From: Polyangiaceae bacterium | GTDB taxonomy: Bacteria > Myxococcota_A > Polyangia > Polyangiales > Polyangiaceae | NCBI GenBank assembly: GCA_016719945.1 | Contig: JADJYE010000008.1 | Span: forward strand, 434,001 to 498,000 | DNA: 64,000 bases | Direction: 5' to 3' | Part shown: piece by piece, positions 17,498 through 25,566 of the stretch | How positions within the stretch are numbered: the first letter of the stretch is position 1 | Layout of the letters: the number at the start of each line of letters is the position of its first letter | The notes under the pieces: model-generated | Databases searched by the model: none | Seen by the model: the letters and a program-made list of their open reading frames with translations, nothing else | What the model was told of the DNA's origin: nothing | Position numbers and translations under genes: made by a program

Positions 17498-18090
17498 TCA
17501 CCCTGAGTATCGCCGCACCAGGCCGCCGCCGATCAGCCCGCGCCACTGGCGCACGACGGTCTCGGCGAACTGCACTCGGCGAAGCGCACCGCGACCCGCA
17601 CCGTCTCGCGCCCCTTTGCCTGCGCAGGGCCGATCAGCACCGACAGCCCCATCGAGGCGGGAAAGAACTTCCGCTGCTTCGGCTACGGCTCCTGCGAGTC
17701 CGCGTCCTCGTCGTCCTCGTCCGGCCCGGCGCCCAGCGCGTCATCGCTGGTGGCATCGGCCGGGTCGCGATCCGCCGCGCATGCCAGCAACCCCGTCAGG
17801 TACCAGCGCGACGGCGGCAGCGGCAGCACCTCCGGCTCGGCGTCGTCTCCGAGACGCAAGGGGCCCACCAGATCGGCCTCGAGGGCGTGGAGGACGGCAG
17901 CGCACGGATCGGCCGGGGGCGTCACCGGGTCAACTCTCCGCAACCCCGGATCCAGCGGTCGAGCCATGGCCGCGGCGAGCCTAGCGCTGGCGAGCGCCCA
18001 AGGGTCAATGTGAGGCCGGGAGGCATCACTCGCCGCCGCGAGGGGCTCCCTGGCGCTTCGCGGCCCCTTCAACACGTGCATGCTCTGCAC
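17498..18090 (-). pseudogene. Remnant of a DrmA-like (DISARM) helicase: N-terminus and short C-terminus only
   Basis: The minus strand from ~17,967 (ATG) or 18,090 (GTG) encodes DPCAAVLHALEADLVGPLRL, then PLPPSRWYLTGLLACAADRD and an acidic stretch, then an in-frame TAG (17,683-17,685). In the same frame it continues KFFPASMGLSVLIGPAQAKG and RETVRVAVRF. This order matches my memory of the N-terminus of DISARM-system DrmA helicases: a PSRWYLTGFL motif, an acidic linker and (F)LPSSMGLS. The frame then shifts and ends VQFAETVVRQWRGLIGGG ... RRYSG with a stop at 17,498, possibly the original C-terminus. Roughly 900 residues carrying the helicase motifs are missing. I see no other DISARM gene nearby. 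The family assignment is from recall, not a search. Confidence 0.5.
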
Positions 18091-18474
18091 TCATGACGAA
18101 CCCGTTGCGGAGGCCTGAAGCTGGACCTTCCCGTCGACCAGCGTGATGACGGTGCCAAGCGCGAGGAAGTGGAGCCGTCGGACCTGGACGGTCCCGATGA
18201 GCTGCTCTTCGGTGTGATTTGGGGCCCCGAGCTTGCGCAGGACCTCGAACTCATCATCGCCCTCACCGACCGCGCTTGGCGGGGTTGGCTCTCGATAGTC
18301 GCTCCCTCCGAGCTCGGGAGAGTCCACCCTCTCGGGGGAAGCGGGTGGGGGCGTCAATCCACGCAGCGTTACCAGGACAACCGCGACGATCAGCGTGAGA
18401 GCGACGGCGGACAACCCCCCTACTCTCTTCTCCGACGAGAGCTCGACGTCGGGTCGCTCGCTCAGAATCCCCAT
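18091..18474 (-). CDS. Small membrane-anchored protein, unknown function
   Basis: 127 residues: a short cytoplasmic N-terminus (MGILSERPDVELSSEKR), one membrane helix (VALTLIVAVVLVTLRGL), a Pro/Ser-rich linker, and a small C-terminal domain (FEVLRKLGAPNHTEEQLIGT, then RRLHFLALGTVITLVDGKV). I do not recognise the family. The stop codon overlaps the region of the DrmA-like remnant start. Coding potential looks reasonable (real helix, balanced composition) but the gene is isolated. Confidence 0.5.
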   Translation of the reverse strand: MGILSERPDVELSSEKRVGGLSAVALTLIVAVVLVTLRGLTPPPASPERVDSPELGGSDYREPTPPSAVGEGDDEFEVLRKLGAPNHTEEQLIGTVQVRRLHFLALGTVITLVDGKVQLQASATGSS

Positions 18475-18606
18475 GCGCGTCCGCCGAGCTGAGGTCCACG
18501 GGGCAGCAGGGCGACCCGAGGCACGCGCGGCTCGCCTGCGAGTCCCGCTGCCGAGCGACCTCGTCCTATCGACCCAGGATCAACGACGCCCTGCACTCGA
18601 CCGACC

Positions 18607-19723
18607 TCACCCCCTCACACCCTCCCGCCGCACCAGCGCCCCCACGCAGCCATCCACGTCGATCCCGAAGAACGGCCGCCGCACCAACGAGGCGCTCAGC
18701 TCGACGCACGCGCCGCCCTGCTCCTCTCTCGCTCGCTGCCAGCTCTCGCTCGTTCCCTCGACCCGGGGTGGGCGCGGCGCGCGCTCGATCACCTGACCCG
18801 CTGGATCGCGGAACACGACTTGCCCGTCGACACGCGCCGCCGTGAAGCCGCCCTCGTGCAGCGCGACGTGGTGCGCGTGGCACACCAGGACGAGGTTCTC
18901 CAGCGCCGTCTCGCCCCCGAGCGCCCAGGGCTCGATGTGGTGCGCGTCGACGAACGCGGCGCTGTGGCAGCCGGGGAAGGTGCAGCCCCGATCTCGCGCG
19001 CGCAGCGCCCGAGCGAGCGCAGGGAGACCGTCCGGCTCCGCCGCCCAAGATCGAGCACCGAGCCCTGCTCGTTCGTGATCGCCGCGACCAGGCTGATTCC
19101 GCGGAATCGTTCGCCTCCTGACGCGGTGCCCCGCCATCGGCGCTCTCTGCGCTGGCTGCGCCTTGCCCGCCCACCCTTCGCCGGGCCTCGGCGAGCGCCT
19201 GCCACACCCGCTCGGCCTCGTCGGGCAACAGGCGCAGCTCGATCTGCACCAGGCCATCCGACAGCGAGCGCCGGCGCACGAACCTGCGCTCCTCGTCGAG
19301 CGCCGCCCCCGGCGCGAGCGCTCGGACCTTCGAGCAGATCTTCTCGAGCTCGGCGCCGGTCGTCCCGCGCGCCTGATCGAGCAGAAGGTCCTCGTTGGCG
19401 GGCGTGGCCACGCGCGTGATGGCTCGCACCTTCGCGTAGCTCAGCTCGCCCCGCGAGAGCGCCGCGTCGACGCGCGGCAGCCGCCCGAGCGCCACCGACA
19501 CCCGCACCTTCTCACGGGCCGCGACCATCCCTAGCCCGATGCGCCACGAGAGCCAGTGGGCGCAGCTCTTCGCCCCTTGCTTCGCCCACCCTCTCAGCTC
19601 CTCGAAGCGTCGGATGTGCGTGAGCAGCTCGTGGAGCGCGGCGTCGATCCGAGCCGCGCACAGTGCGATCTGGTCAGCGAGGTCGTCGATGTGGGCGCGG
19701 TGAATGGCAGCCTCGAGCTTCAT
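18607..19723 (-). CDS. HNH endonuclease with DUF222-like N-terminal domain (two frame breaks)
   Basis: From ATG 19723 the N-terminal part (HELLTHIRRFEELRGWAKQG, then EKVRVSVALGRLPRVDAALS) is the DUF222-type helical domain that precedes HNH nucleases in actinobacteria and myxobacteria. The C-terminal part has RARDRGCTFPGCHSAAFVDA and HHIEPWALGGETALENLVLV followed by CHAHHVALHEGG, an intact Cys/His HNH motif. The pieces lie in three frames. Adding one G to the GGGG run near 19,131 and one C to the CCC run near 19,040 gives continuous sequence (ADGGGTASGGERF and RTVSPALARALRARD), about 372 residues. So the gene is probably intact in the organism. These are DNA endonucleases of unclear biological role. 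Confidence 0.8.
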
Positions 19724-20235
19724 GACAGCGACTCTACAATGGGGGCGCGCGGCGCTTCCGAGGGCCAACCCGAGGCTCGCGCTCGTTTCTCGCAATGGCG
19801 ACCCGTGAACGCCCCGCCAGCCTCGTGGCGAGGAACTTTCAGCTCGCGCCTCGCCGCCGCCAGCGATCGCTCGCCACAGCGAAAGCGAGGCGGCTTCCAG
19901 ATCCGTCAATAAGAATCTTTTGTGGCACGAAGATTGTCGCCATCGCGGGCTAGGGTGCGCCGTCCAGCGGGCGCGGTCCCAGGAGCGGAAGCACGGCCGT
20001 CCCAAGTGCCTCATTGGCGGCCCTTGGCCGCCGGCGGCCCGAGTCGTCTCCGTGGAGGGGTCTGAACCCTTCGTGGAGGGGTCTGGACATCTCGCTTGGG
20101 GGTCTGGACCCCAGACTGCGTGATCCGAGCAAGGGTGCGCAAGCCACGAGGGCCCTCTCGGGCGATGCTAACGCGCTCCCCACCCCAGCAGGAATCCGAC
20201 TCAGAACGCGCCGTGCCTCCCGCCATGAGCGGGGC
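19724..20235. other. Gene-free interval with a short repeat and an AT-rich patch
   Basis: About 510 bases between the divergent HNH and outer-membrane protein genes. I see no convincing gene. It holds an AT-richer patch near 19,905-19,940 with a 6-bp inverted repeat (AATCTT at 19,914-19,919, AAGATT at 19,930-19,935), a GC-rich middle, and three 21-bp direct repeats at 20,051-20,113. Promoters for both flanking genes should lie here. Confidence 0.5.
20051..20113. repeat. Three 21-bp direct repeats
   Basis: Units start at 20,051, 20,072 and 20,093 and share the core GGGGTCTG(G/A)AC. The first two are near identical (CGTGGAGGGGTCTG...). A period of 21, a multiple of three, would give a 7-residue repeat if translated, but no supported gene covers it. 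It could be a regulator-binding array or a degenerate intergenic repeat. Confidence 0.75.
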
Positions 20236-20805
20236 ATGACACCCGCCGCACGCCGCCTGGCCGCCATGATCCTGCTCGCCGTCGCCGCCCTCGTCGCCCT
20301 CCCGCGCGAGGCCCGCGCGACCGACTTTTATGTCGAGGGCGCCGCCTACGGCGGGGGCAGCACGTGGGAGCGTGATCCGAACGTGCAGGGGGCCCTGCAC
20401 CTGGGGTTCGAGTTCATCGACATCGTCAGCATCGACGTGGTGGGGCGCATGGGCTTCGCCGGTATCGACGAGCGCATGCTGATGATGGTCGGCATCGGGA
20501 CCAAGCTCGCGCTGCCGTTCGACGTGGTGATCCCTCACCTGCGCCTCACGGCCATCCACGCCCACGAGACGCCGGTCGATGCGATGCACCACGACGCCTT
20601 CGGGCACGCGATGGGGGTGGGCGACGGCATCCGCCACCGCTTCGGCGTCGAGGGCGCCCTCGGGCTCTCGGTGGTGTTCGCCCATTACAAGAGCACCGCC
20701 TTCATGGCGCAGGCCGAGGCCTACGTGGACGGCTTCCCCGATGATCGCGGGCCGCAGGTGTACGGCGGCGGGGGTCTGGGCTTCGGCGTGCAGGTGGGCC
20801 TGTGA
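20236..20805 (+). CDS. Secreted beta-barrel-like outer membrane protein
   Basis: 189 residues from ATG 20236. The signal peptide MTPAARRLAAMILLAVAALV ends at the AREARA-T cleavage region. The mature part alternates amphipathic strands with Gly-rich turns (DFYVEGAAYGGGSTWERD, VQGALHLGFEFIDIVSIDVV) and ends GGGGLGFGVQVGL with a terminal hydrophobic residue, the layout of a small outer-membrane barrel. His residues cluster near TAIHAHETPVDAMHHDAFGH. The following lipoprotein gene overlaps its stop by four bases (GTGA), so the two are probably made together. Confidence 0.75.
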   Translation: MTPAARRLAAMILLAVAALVALPREARATDFYVEGAAYGGGSTWERDPNVQGALHLGFEFIDIVSIDVVGRMGFAGIDERMLMMVGIGTKLALPFDVVIPHLRLTAIHAHETPVDAMHHDAFGHAMGVGDGIRHRFGVEGALGLSVVFAHYKSTAFMAQAEAYVDGFPDDRGPQVYGGGGLGFGVQVGL

Positions 20806-21167
20806 CGCGCGCGCGCCCCTCGGTCGCAATGGGGTCCGCTCTCATGGTCGCCCTGGCGGCGTGTGGCCCTTCGGAGGAGTTCGAACAGGCCGTGTGCCCC
20901 GAGGAGGGCACCGAGCTCAGCTATGAGAACTTTGGCCAGGGCTTCATCGATCGCCACTGCCAATATTGTCACGCGAGCTGGATCGAGGATCGTGCGGGCG
21001 CGCCGTTCGAATACACCTTCGACGACCGCGAGAGCATCGCCCACCACGCCGAGCACATCTACAACCGCTCGGCGGGCGACAACACGTCGATGCCACCCGG
21101 CCCCGACGACCCGCCCGTGGAGGAGCGCGACAAGCTGGCGGAGTGGCTCGCCTGCGGCGCGCCGTGA
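20802..21167 (+). CDS. Small lipoprotein with one CxxCH heme-type motif
   Basis: 121 residues from GTG 20802, overlapping the upstream stop. The lipoprotein signal ends VALAACGPSEE. The mature domain contains FIDRHCQYCHASW, a CxxCH motif, and a Met-containing SMPPGPDDPP segment before DKLAEWLACGAP. This arrangement matches short cytochrome-c-like domains found in myxobacterial lipoproteins (CxxCH plus a distal Met ligand). It may bind one c-type heme and act in electron transfer at the envelope. The barrel-like protein encoded upstream is the obvious partner candidate. Confidence 0.72.
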   Translation: MTRARPSVAMGSALMVALAACGPSEEFEQAVCPEEGTELSYENFGQGFIDRHCQYCHASWIEDRAGAPFEYTFDDRESIAHHAEHIYNRSAGDNTSMPPGPDDPPVEERDKLAEWLACGAP

Positions 21168-21182
21168 GCTAGGGCACACCCC

Positions 21183-22505
21183 CTACTTCGACGCCGCCGG
21201 CTTCGCCGCGTCGCAGCGCGAAAGCTCGGGGAAGCGGCCGCTGTCCTTCAGCGCCGACAGGCGCCGGTAGTAGCCGCTCGTGGGCGCACCGCCCTGGCCC
21301 AGCCCGCTCATGCCGTGGTCGGCGACCGAGAGGCCCTCGTACTTGGGCTCCTCCTTCGGCGCGACCTCCAGCTCGCCCTCCTCGAGATACGCGAGCGTCC
21401 CGACGTGCTCGTACTCCATCACGATCCCGGGGATGGCCGTGACCGCGTCGCTGCCATTGCGCACCCGCACGGCCTGCACGCCGTGCTTCGCGGCGGACGC
21501 GCGAAACTGTGCGGCGAACGCCTTGTCGCCGACGCGCGGGGAGCCGAAGGTGTAGCTGCCCGCGAGCTCGAAGCCCCTGCCCTCATCGATCGCGCGGAGC
21601 AGCCGCGCCGTCATCATCGTGGCGAGCGCGCCCCCCAGGCTGTGGCCGGTCACCCAGATCTTCACGCCCTTGCCCTCGACCTCCTCGAGCTTCTTCATGA
21701 GCAGCGGCTCGACCGACTCGAACGCGGCAAGGAAGCCCGAGTGGGCCTTGCCCCACGCGGCCGGCCAGCCGCGCGACGACAGCTCGGTCTTCCAGACCTT
21801 CAGATCGGCGCGGACGTCCGCCATCTGCGACGTCTCGGTGCCGCGAAAGGAGAGCACTACGACGGGCTTTTCGCGGTGCCGCGCGAAGACGACCTGCGTG
21901 CTGTCGTCCTTGAAGCGGTCTCCGTCGCGCTCGGCGGCGCCCGCGGTGAAGAACTGCAGGTAGCGATCGGCGTGGACCGTCTGCACGAGGTCCTTCTGGA
22001 AAGCGACCGCGGGGAAGACGTCCACCGCGAGGTCCTCTCGCTCGAGGAACGGCCTCGCGCAGGAGCCCCACGTCCCCCCGGTGGGCACGAGCCCGCGCGC
22101 GAGCGTCCGGAGCTCGGGCTTTCCTAGCGCGGCGCGGAGCGCGGCCTCTCGCTCGACCTGCGCCGCGCGCAGCTGCCGGAGATCGCCGAGGCACTCCCCC
22201 CAGCTGAGGTCGGCGGCGAGGTTCGGGTTGTGGAACCCCAGCTCGCCCAGCATCGGCCCGAAGGTCTTCGCGTGCGTGTACTCATTGGCCGCGATGAACG
22301 CGAGCCACGCCGCGTTGCCGAGGTGCATCGGCGAGTCGTGGGGTGGGCTCGCGCAGAAGTCGAAGCTGGCGCCCTTGGAGGGCGAGGCCTCCAGGGGGAC
22401 GGCGGCCACGAGCGGCGCCGTCGAGCCCTCGGCCCGGACGCAGCCCGTGAGGATGGCGAAGAGGAGGACGAAGAGCGCCGAGAGCTTGGAGCGAGCGCGG
22501 ACCAC
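21183..22505 (-). CDS. Class 3 lipase-like lipoprotein
   Basis: 440 residues. It starts with a lipoprotein signal (ALFVLLFAILTGCVRAEG). The lipase class 3 fold is clear from VVLSFRGTETSQMADVRADL, the nucleophile elbow VTGHSLGGALATMM, the Asp region SYTFGSPRVGDKAFA, and a downstream His in EYEHVGTLAYLE or ADHGMSGLG. An N-terminal ~150-residue segment is extra compared with minimal lipases. It would hydrolyse ester bonds of lipids at the cell surface or outside. It is convergent with the CxxCH lipoprotein gene and not in an obvious operon. Confidence 0.88.
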   Translation of the reverse strand: MVRARSKLSALFVLLFAILTGCVRAEGSTAPLVAAVPLEASPSKGASFDFCASPPHDSPMHLGNAAWLAFIAANEYTHAKTFGPMLGELGFHNPNLAADLSWGECLGDLRQLRAAQVEREAALRAALGKPELRTLARGLVPTGGTWGSCARPFLEREDLAVDVFPAVAFQKDLVQTVHADRYLQFFTAGAAERDGDRFKDDSTQVVFARHREKPVVVLSFRGTETSQMADVRADLKVWKTELSSRGWPAAWGKAHSGFLAAFESVEPLLMKKLEEVEGKGVKIWVTGHSLGGALATMMTARLLRAIDEGRGFELAGSYTFGSPRVGDKAFAAQFRASAAKHGVQAVRVRNGSDAVTAIPGIVMEYEHVGTLAYLEEGELEVAPKEEPKYEGLSVADHGMSGLGQGGAPTSGYYRRLSALKDSGRFPELSRCDAAKPAASK

Positions 22506-22593
22506 CCGCGGACGCTATCACGGGCGCGCTCGGCGCTCGCCGTCGGGGGCCGGCGCGGCGCCGAGCCCGCCGCTGCCCACCCCGGCCCGGCGA

Positions 22594-22630
22594 CAAAATG
22601 AGCTGCGCCGCGGACCTTCGCCCGCGGCGC
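22594..22630 (-). terminator. Hairpin terminator of the ribosomal protein operon
   Basis: About 25 bases past the rplI stop, the minus strand forms a 9-bp GC stem (GCGCCGCGG / CCGCGGCGC) with an 8-base loop, followed within five bases by a short T-run (ATTTTG). The T-run is weak, but position and stem support an intrinsic terminator. Confidence 0.6.
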
Positions 22631-22653
22631 CGTTCTTGTTCGATGGATCTGGC

Positions 22654-23109
22654 TCAGGCCTTCGCGGCGACCTCGACCTGGATGGTCGCGGTGACCGTGG
22701 GGGCGAGCCGGATCTGCACCGCGTGGGTGCCGAGCGACTTGAGCGCGTCGGACGTGATGCGCCGGCGATCGACGACGAAGCCCTGCGTCGCGAGGGCCTC
22801 CTCGATGTCGCGGTGCGTGACCGAGCCGTAGAGCTTGTCGCCCTCGCCGACCTGGCGGTGAATCGTCACCTTCACGCTCGACAGCTTCTTCGAGAGCTGG
22901 CTCGCCTCGTCGAGGGCCTTGGCGGCCTTCGCCTCGGCGACCTTCTTCTGGTGCTCGATGCGGCGGATGTTGCCTTCGGTCGCGCCGATGGCGAGCCCGC
23001 GGGGGATGAGGTAGTTGCGCGCGAAGCCGGGTCGAACCTTGACCAGCTCGCCGCCCTTGCCGACGTTGGCGAGGTCCTGGGTGAGGACCACGTGGATGTG
23101 CAAAGCCAT
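22654..23109 (-). CDS. rplI: Large ribosomal subunit protein bL9
   Basis: 151 residues, normal length. The signature VLTQDLANVGKGGELVKVRP and GFARNYLIPRGLA is the bL9 N-terminal rRNA-binding domain. The long connecting helix (ALDEASQLSKKLS) and C-terminal domain (LYGSVTHRDIEEAL) follow. It binds 23S rRNA near the L1 stalk base. A strong GGAGGAA Shine-Dalgarno (23,117-23,123) sits seven bases before the ATG. It is the last gene of rplY-pth-rpsF-rpsR-rplI. Confidence 0.98.
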   Translation of the reverse strand: MALHIHVVLTQDLANVGKGGELVKVRPGFARNYLIPRGLAIGATEGNIRRIEHQKKVAEAKAAKALDEASQLSKKLSSVKVTIHRQVGEGDKLYGSVTHRDIEEALATQGFVVDRRRITSDALKSLGTHAVQIRLAPTVTATIQVEVAAKA

Positions 23110-23125
23110 TTCTGGGTTCCTCCGA

Positions 23126-23443
23126 CTAAGCGCCGACCGTAAACGGCAAGAGGGCGATGTTCCGCGCGCGCTTGATGGCGAGCGTCACCTTGCGCTGGTG
23201 CATCGCGCAGTTGCCGCTGATGCGCCGCGGGACGACCTTGCCGCGCTCCGACACGAAGTACTTGAGCGCCTGGGGATCTTTGTAGTCGATGACGAGCGCC
23301 TTATCGGCGCAGAAGCGGCAAACGCGCTTCCGGCCGAGCCGGCGACGGCCCGGAGCGTCCGAGTTGAGGTCCGGCGTACGGCCGAAGTCGCGATCGTCGT
23401 CGCCGCCGTAGCTGGGGGACCGGTACTCCATTCGTTGCGTCAT
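23126..23443 (-). CDS. rpsR: Small ribosomal subunit protein bS18
   Basis: 105 residues. The conserved core is RKRVCRFCADKALVIDYKDP and VVPRRISGNCAMHQRKVTLA followed by KRARNIALLPF. There is an N-terminal extension of ~35 residues (DDDRDFGRTPDLNSDAPG), acidic and probably disordered, compared with the ~75-residue E. coli protein. CxxC plus a third Cys are retained, as in bS18 forms that can hold zinc. It sits 3 bases after rpsF and 16 before rplI, and assembles next to bS6 on the 30S platform. Confidence 0.98.
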   Translation of the reverse strand: MTQRMEYRSPSYGGDDDRDFGRTPDLNSDAPGRRRLGRKRVCRFCADKALVIDYKDPQALKYFVSERGKVVPRRISGNCAMHQRKVTLAIKRARNIALLPFTVGA

Positions 23444-23446
23444 GGC

Positions 23447-23965
23447 TCAGGCCTCCTCTTCCTCGGGCGCGGGCTCCGCGTCCAACTCGGGCTCTTCCGC
23501 GTCGTACTCGGGGCGCGGTGCGCGCTCGGGCTCGATCAGGCCGAGCTGTCGCTCGCGCGAGTCCTCGCGGTCGTCCTCGACCGGAGCGAGCTCGAGGCGC
23601 TCGAACTTCACGTCGTCCGTCGGGACCTCGACCGCGCCGAGCTCGAGGTCGTTGCCGACGAGCACGGTCTGGTACTTGAGCACGCCGTCCGACAGGCGGA
23701 GGTTGCGCTCGATCTCGGACACGACGCGGCCGTCGCCGAGGAACTTGAGGTAGACGTAGACGCCGCGCTTGTGCTTCGCGATGTCGTACGCGAGGCGCCG
23801 GCGCCCCCAGAGCTCGACCTTCGTGAGCTTGCCGTTCTCGCGAGCGACGACCTCTTGAAGGCGCTGGCCCACCTTGTCGGCGCTCTCGGCGTCGACGTCG
23901 GGGCGAAGGATGTAGATCGTTTCGTACTCTCGGGCGCGTCCGGGCGCCGTGACCATTCGACTCAT
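23447..23965 (-). CDS. rpsF: Small ribosomal subunit protein bS6 with acidic C-terminal tail
   Basis: 172 residues; the folded part is ~100 (REYETIYILRPDVDAESADK, LWGRRRLAYDIAKHKRGVYV). From about residue 125 an unusually long acidic tail (DDREDSRERQLGLIEPERAP ... EPAPEEEEA) follows and ends in four Glu plus Ala. E. coli bS6 also ends in Glu and is extended with further Glu by RimK; a RimK homologue is encoded at 39.7 kb here. A good AGAGGAA Shine-Dalgarno lies upstream. No ssb gene sits between rpsF and rpsR, unlike many bacteria. Confidence 0.97.
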   Translation of the reverse strand: MSRMVTAPGRAREYETIYILRPDVDAESADKVGQRLQEVVARENGKLTKVELWGRRRLAYDIAKHKRGVYVYLKFLGDGRVVSEIERNLRLSDGVLKYQTVLVGNDLELGAVEVPTDDVKFERLELAPVEDDREDSRERQLGLIEPERAPRPEYDAEEPELDAEPAPEEEEA

Positions 23966-24000
23966 GCTGGTATTCCTCTTGGGCTAATGGCCCCGCGGGA

Positions 24001-24627
24001 TCATCCCCCGGAGCGAGGAGGTGCTTCTCTCTTCGCGGGCGCCTTCGCGCCCTGAAGCTTCTTGGTGTTGTGCGCGTTCATCGCCGGGGCGACTCCGCGC
24101 GCGAGGACGTCTAGCACGATTTCGGTCGCGCGCTTCAAGACGTCTGGTAGCTCGGCGCGCTCGCTCGCGTCGAACGGGGACAGGACGAAGTCGGCGACCT
24201 CGCCGCGGAACGTCGCGGGCGGCCGCCCGATCCCCACGCGGACGCGGGCGAACTCCTGGGTGCCGAGCCGCTGGATGATGGAGCGCAGGCCGTTGTGCCC
24301 CGCGTGCCCTCCGCCCACCTTGAGGCGCACCTCGCCGAAGGGCAGATCGAGCTCGTCGTGGATGACCAGCACGTTCGCGGGCGGCACCTTGAAGAACGCC
24401 GCGGCGGGCTGCACCGAGTCGCCGGAGAGGTTCATGAAGGTCATCGGCTTGAGCAGCGCGATGTCCTCGCCGGCGGAGGAGCCCTTCGCGAGCACGCCGC
24501 TGAACTTGTCGCGCGATGCGTCGGCGCGCACGGGCGACGCCAATTCGTCGACGACCATGAAGCCGACGTTGTGGCGGTGGCTCGCGTACTCCTTGCCTGG
24601 ATTGCCGAGACCCACGACCAGCCACAT
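24001..24627 (-). CDS. pth: Peptidyl-tRNA hydrolase
   Basis: 208 residues. Active-site regions are all present: VVGLGNPGKEYASHRHNVGF (Asn and catalytic His), LLKPMTFMNLSGDSV, VIHDELDLPFGEVRLKVGGG (Asp) and HAGHNGLRSIIQRLG. It releases peptides from prematurely dissociated peptidyl-tRNA in the cytoplasm. A short Lys/Pro-rich tail (KLQGAKAPAKREAPPRSGG) extends past the family end. It lies between rplY and rpsF, the common bacterial order. Confidence 0.98.
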   Translation of the reverse strand: MWLVVGLGNPGKEYASHRHNVGFMVVDELASPVRADASRDKFSGVLAKGSSAGEDIALLKPMTFMNLSGDSVQPAAAFFKVPPANVLVIHDELDLPFGEVRLKVGGGHAGHNGLRSIIQRLGTQEFARVRVGIGRPPATFRGEVADFVLSPFDASERAELPDVLKRATEIVLDVLARGVAPAMNAHNTKKLQGAKAPAKREAPPRSGG

Positions 24628-24644
24628 CGCGACACCCGAGCGCA

Positions 24645-24668
24645 GCCGGCGCGCCTTCGCGCGCCGGC
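24645..24668 (-). other. Perfect hairpin between rplY and pth
   Basis: A 10-bp perfect inverted repeat (GCCGGCGCGC / GCGCGCCGGC) with a 4-base loop (GAAG on the transcribed strand) fills most of the 51-base gap between the rplY stop and pth start. No T-run follows, so it may be an RNA-stability or processing element, not a terminator. Confidence 0.6.
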
Positions 24669-24678
24669 GGAGCGCCTA

Positions 24679-25353
24679 CTACTTCTTCTTCTTGTCGGCG
24701 GGCTTGGCGGCGGCGGCGGCGGCCGGCGCGGCGGCCTTGCCTGCCGCGGCGGGAGCGGCGGCCTTACCGGGCGCCGCAGCCTCTTCCTCGCCCTTCTTGT
24801 CAGGTGCGACCACGGCAGCGACAGTCTGCTCGGCGGGGAGCCGCGCGGCCACGCCCTCGGGCAGCTTGAGCTGAGAGGCCTTCACCGACTCGCCGAGATC
24901 GACGTCGGTGACGTCGAGCTCGACCAGGGAGGGGATCTTCTCGGGGAGGCAGCGCACCGGCAGATCGCGGTAGACCTGCATCAACACGCCGCCGAGCACG
25001 ACGCCCTTCGACTTGCCGATGAGCTTGAACGGCACCTCGACGTCGACCGGCTGAGCCAGATCGACCTGCAGGAAGTCGGCGTGGAGGAACTCGCGCGTGA
25101 CCGGGTGGTGCGAGTACTGGCGCACCATCGCGGTGAGCGTCGCGCCGCCATCGATGGCGAGCTCGACGACCGAGTTTCGGCCGTGGGGGCCCGAGAGCGC
25201 GGACTTCAGCGCCTTCGGATCGACGGCGAGCGCCATCGCGGCGAGGTTCTTTCCGTACGCGATGGCCGGGATCTTCCCGGACGTACGCAGCCGGCGGGAC
25301 GGCCCTTTGCCCTGGTCGGTGCGCTTCGAGGCGCTCAGCTTCGCGATCTCCAT
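24679..25353 (-). CDS. rplY: Large ribosomal subunit protein bL25, CTC form
   Basis: 224 residues. The N-terminal bL25 domain binds 5S rRNA (KLSASKRTDQGKGPSRRLRT, SGKIPAIAYGKN). The C-terminal TL5/CTC domain contains PFKLIGKSKGVVLGGVLMQV and RDLPVRCLPEKIPSLVELDV. The last ~45 residues are an Ala/Pro/Lys-rich tail ending ADKKKK, probably disordered. It heads the minus-strand operon rplY-pth-rpsF-rpsR-rplI. In many bacteria prs is directly upstream; here two cell-wall genes intervene before prs. Confidence 0.97.
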   Translation of the reverse strand: MEIAKLSASKRTDQGKGPSRRLRTSGKIPAIAYGKNLAAMALAVDPKALKSALSGPHGRNSVVELAIDGGATLTAMVRQYSHHPVTREFLHADFLQVDLAQPVDVEVPFKLIGKSKGVVLGGVLMQVYRDLPVRCLPEKIPSLVELDVTDVDLGESVKASQLKLPEGVAARLPAEQTVAAVVAPDKKGEEEAAAPGKAAAPAAAGKAAAPAAAAAAKPADKKKK

Positions 25354-25553
25354 GACGGCTCTTCTCCACCACCCGCTCGTTACTCGTTGCGGGGGCCGAG
25401 GCTTTTAGCAGATGAGCGGCGTCCATGCCCAGCCGATTCGAAGCAGGCGTCGGGGTGAGCGCCTGAGCAGGGTTGAGCGCCGAGGGGATGCCCTTATGGT
25501 CCGCCCCCTTTCGCATCACCCCGGGAGCGCGCCCCCCCCGGCGCGCGCCTGGG

Positions 25554-25559
25554 AAGGAG
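25554..25559 (+). promoter_or_regulatory. Shine-Dalgarno supporting the GTG start at 25,567
   Basis: AAGGAG seven bases before GTG 25,567, the best ribosome-binding match in this interval. It fixes the start of the extensin-like gene, which has no suitable ATG. Confidence 0.7.
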
Positions 25560-25566
25560 TCGTCTC

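Noticed and set aside
16642..18090. Uma2 gene plus DrmA-like remnant read as one active restriction system
   Set aside because: The helicase is mostly deleted and no methyltransferase or other DISARM gene is present.
15172..18096. Long plus-strand frame of ~970 codons across the repeat-companion and Uma2 genes
   Set aside because: Arg/Ala/Gly/Leu-biased with no recognisable domain, and opposed by two recognisable minus-strand genes.
18607..19723. HNH gene considered as part of a mobile intron or other element
   Set aside because: DUF222-HNH genes occur as ordinary chromosomal genes. I see no intron ends, no transposase and no inverted repeats.
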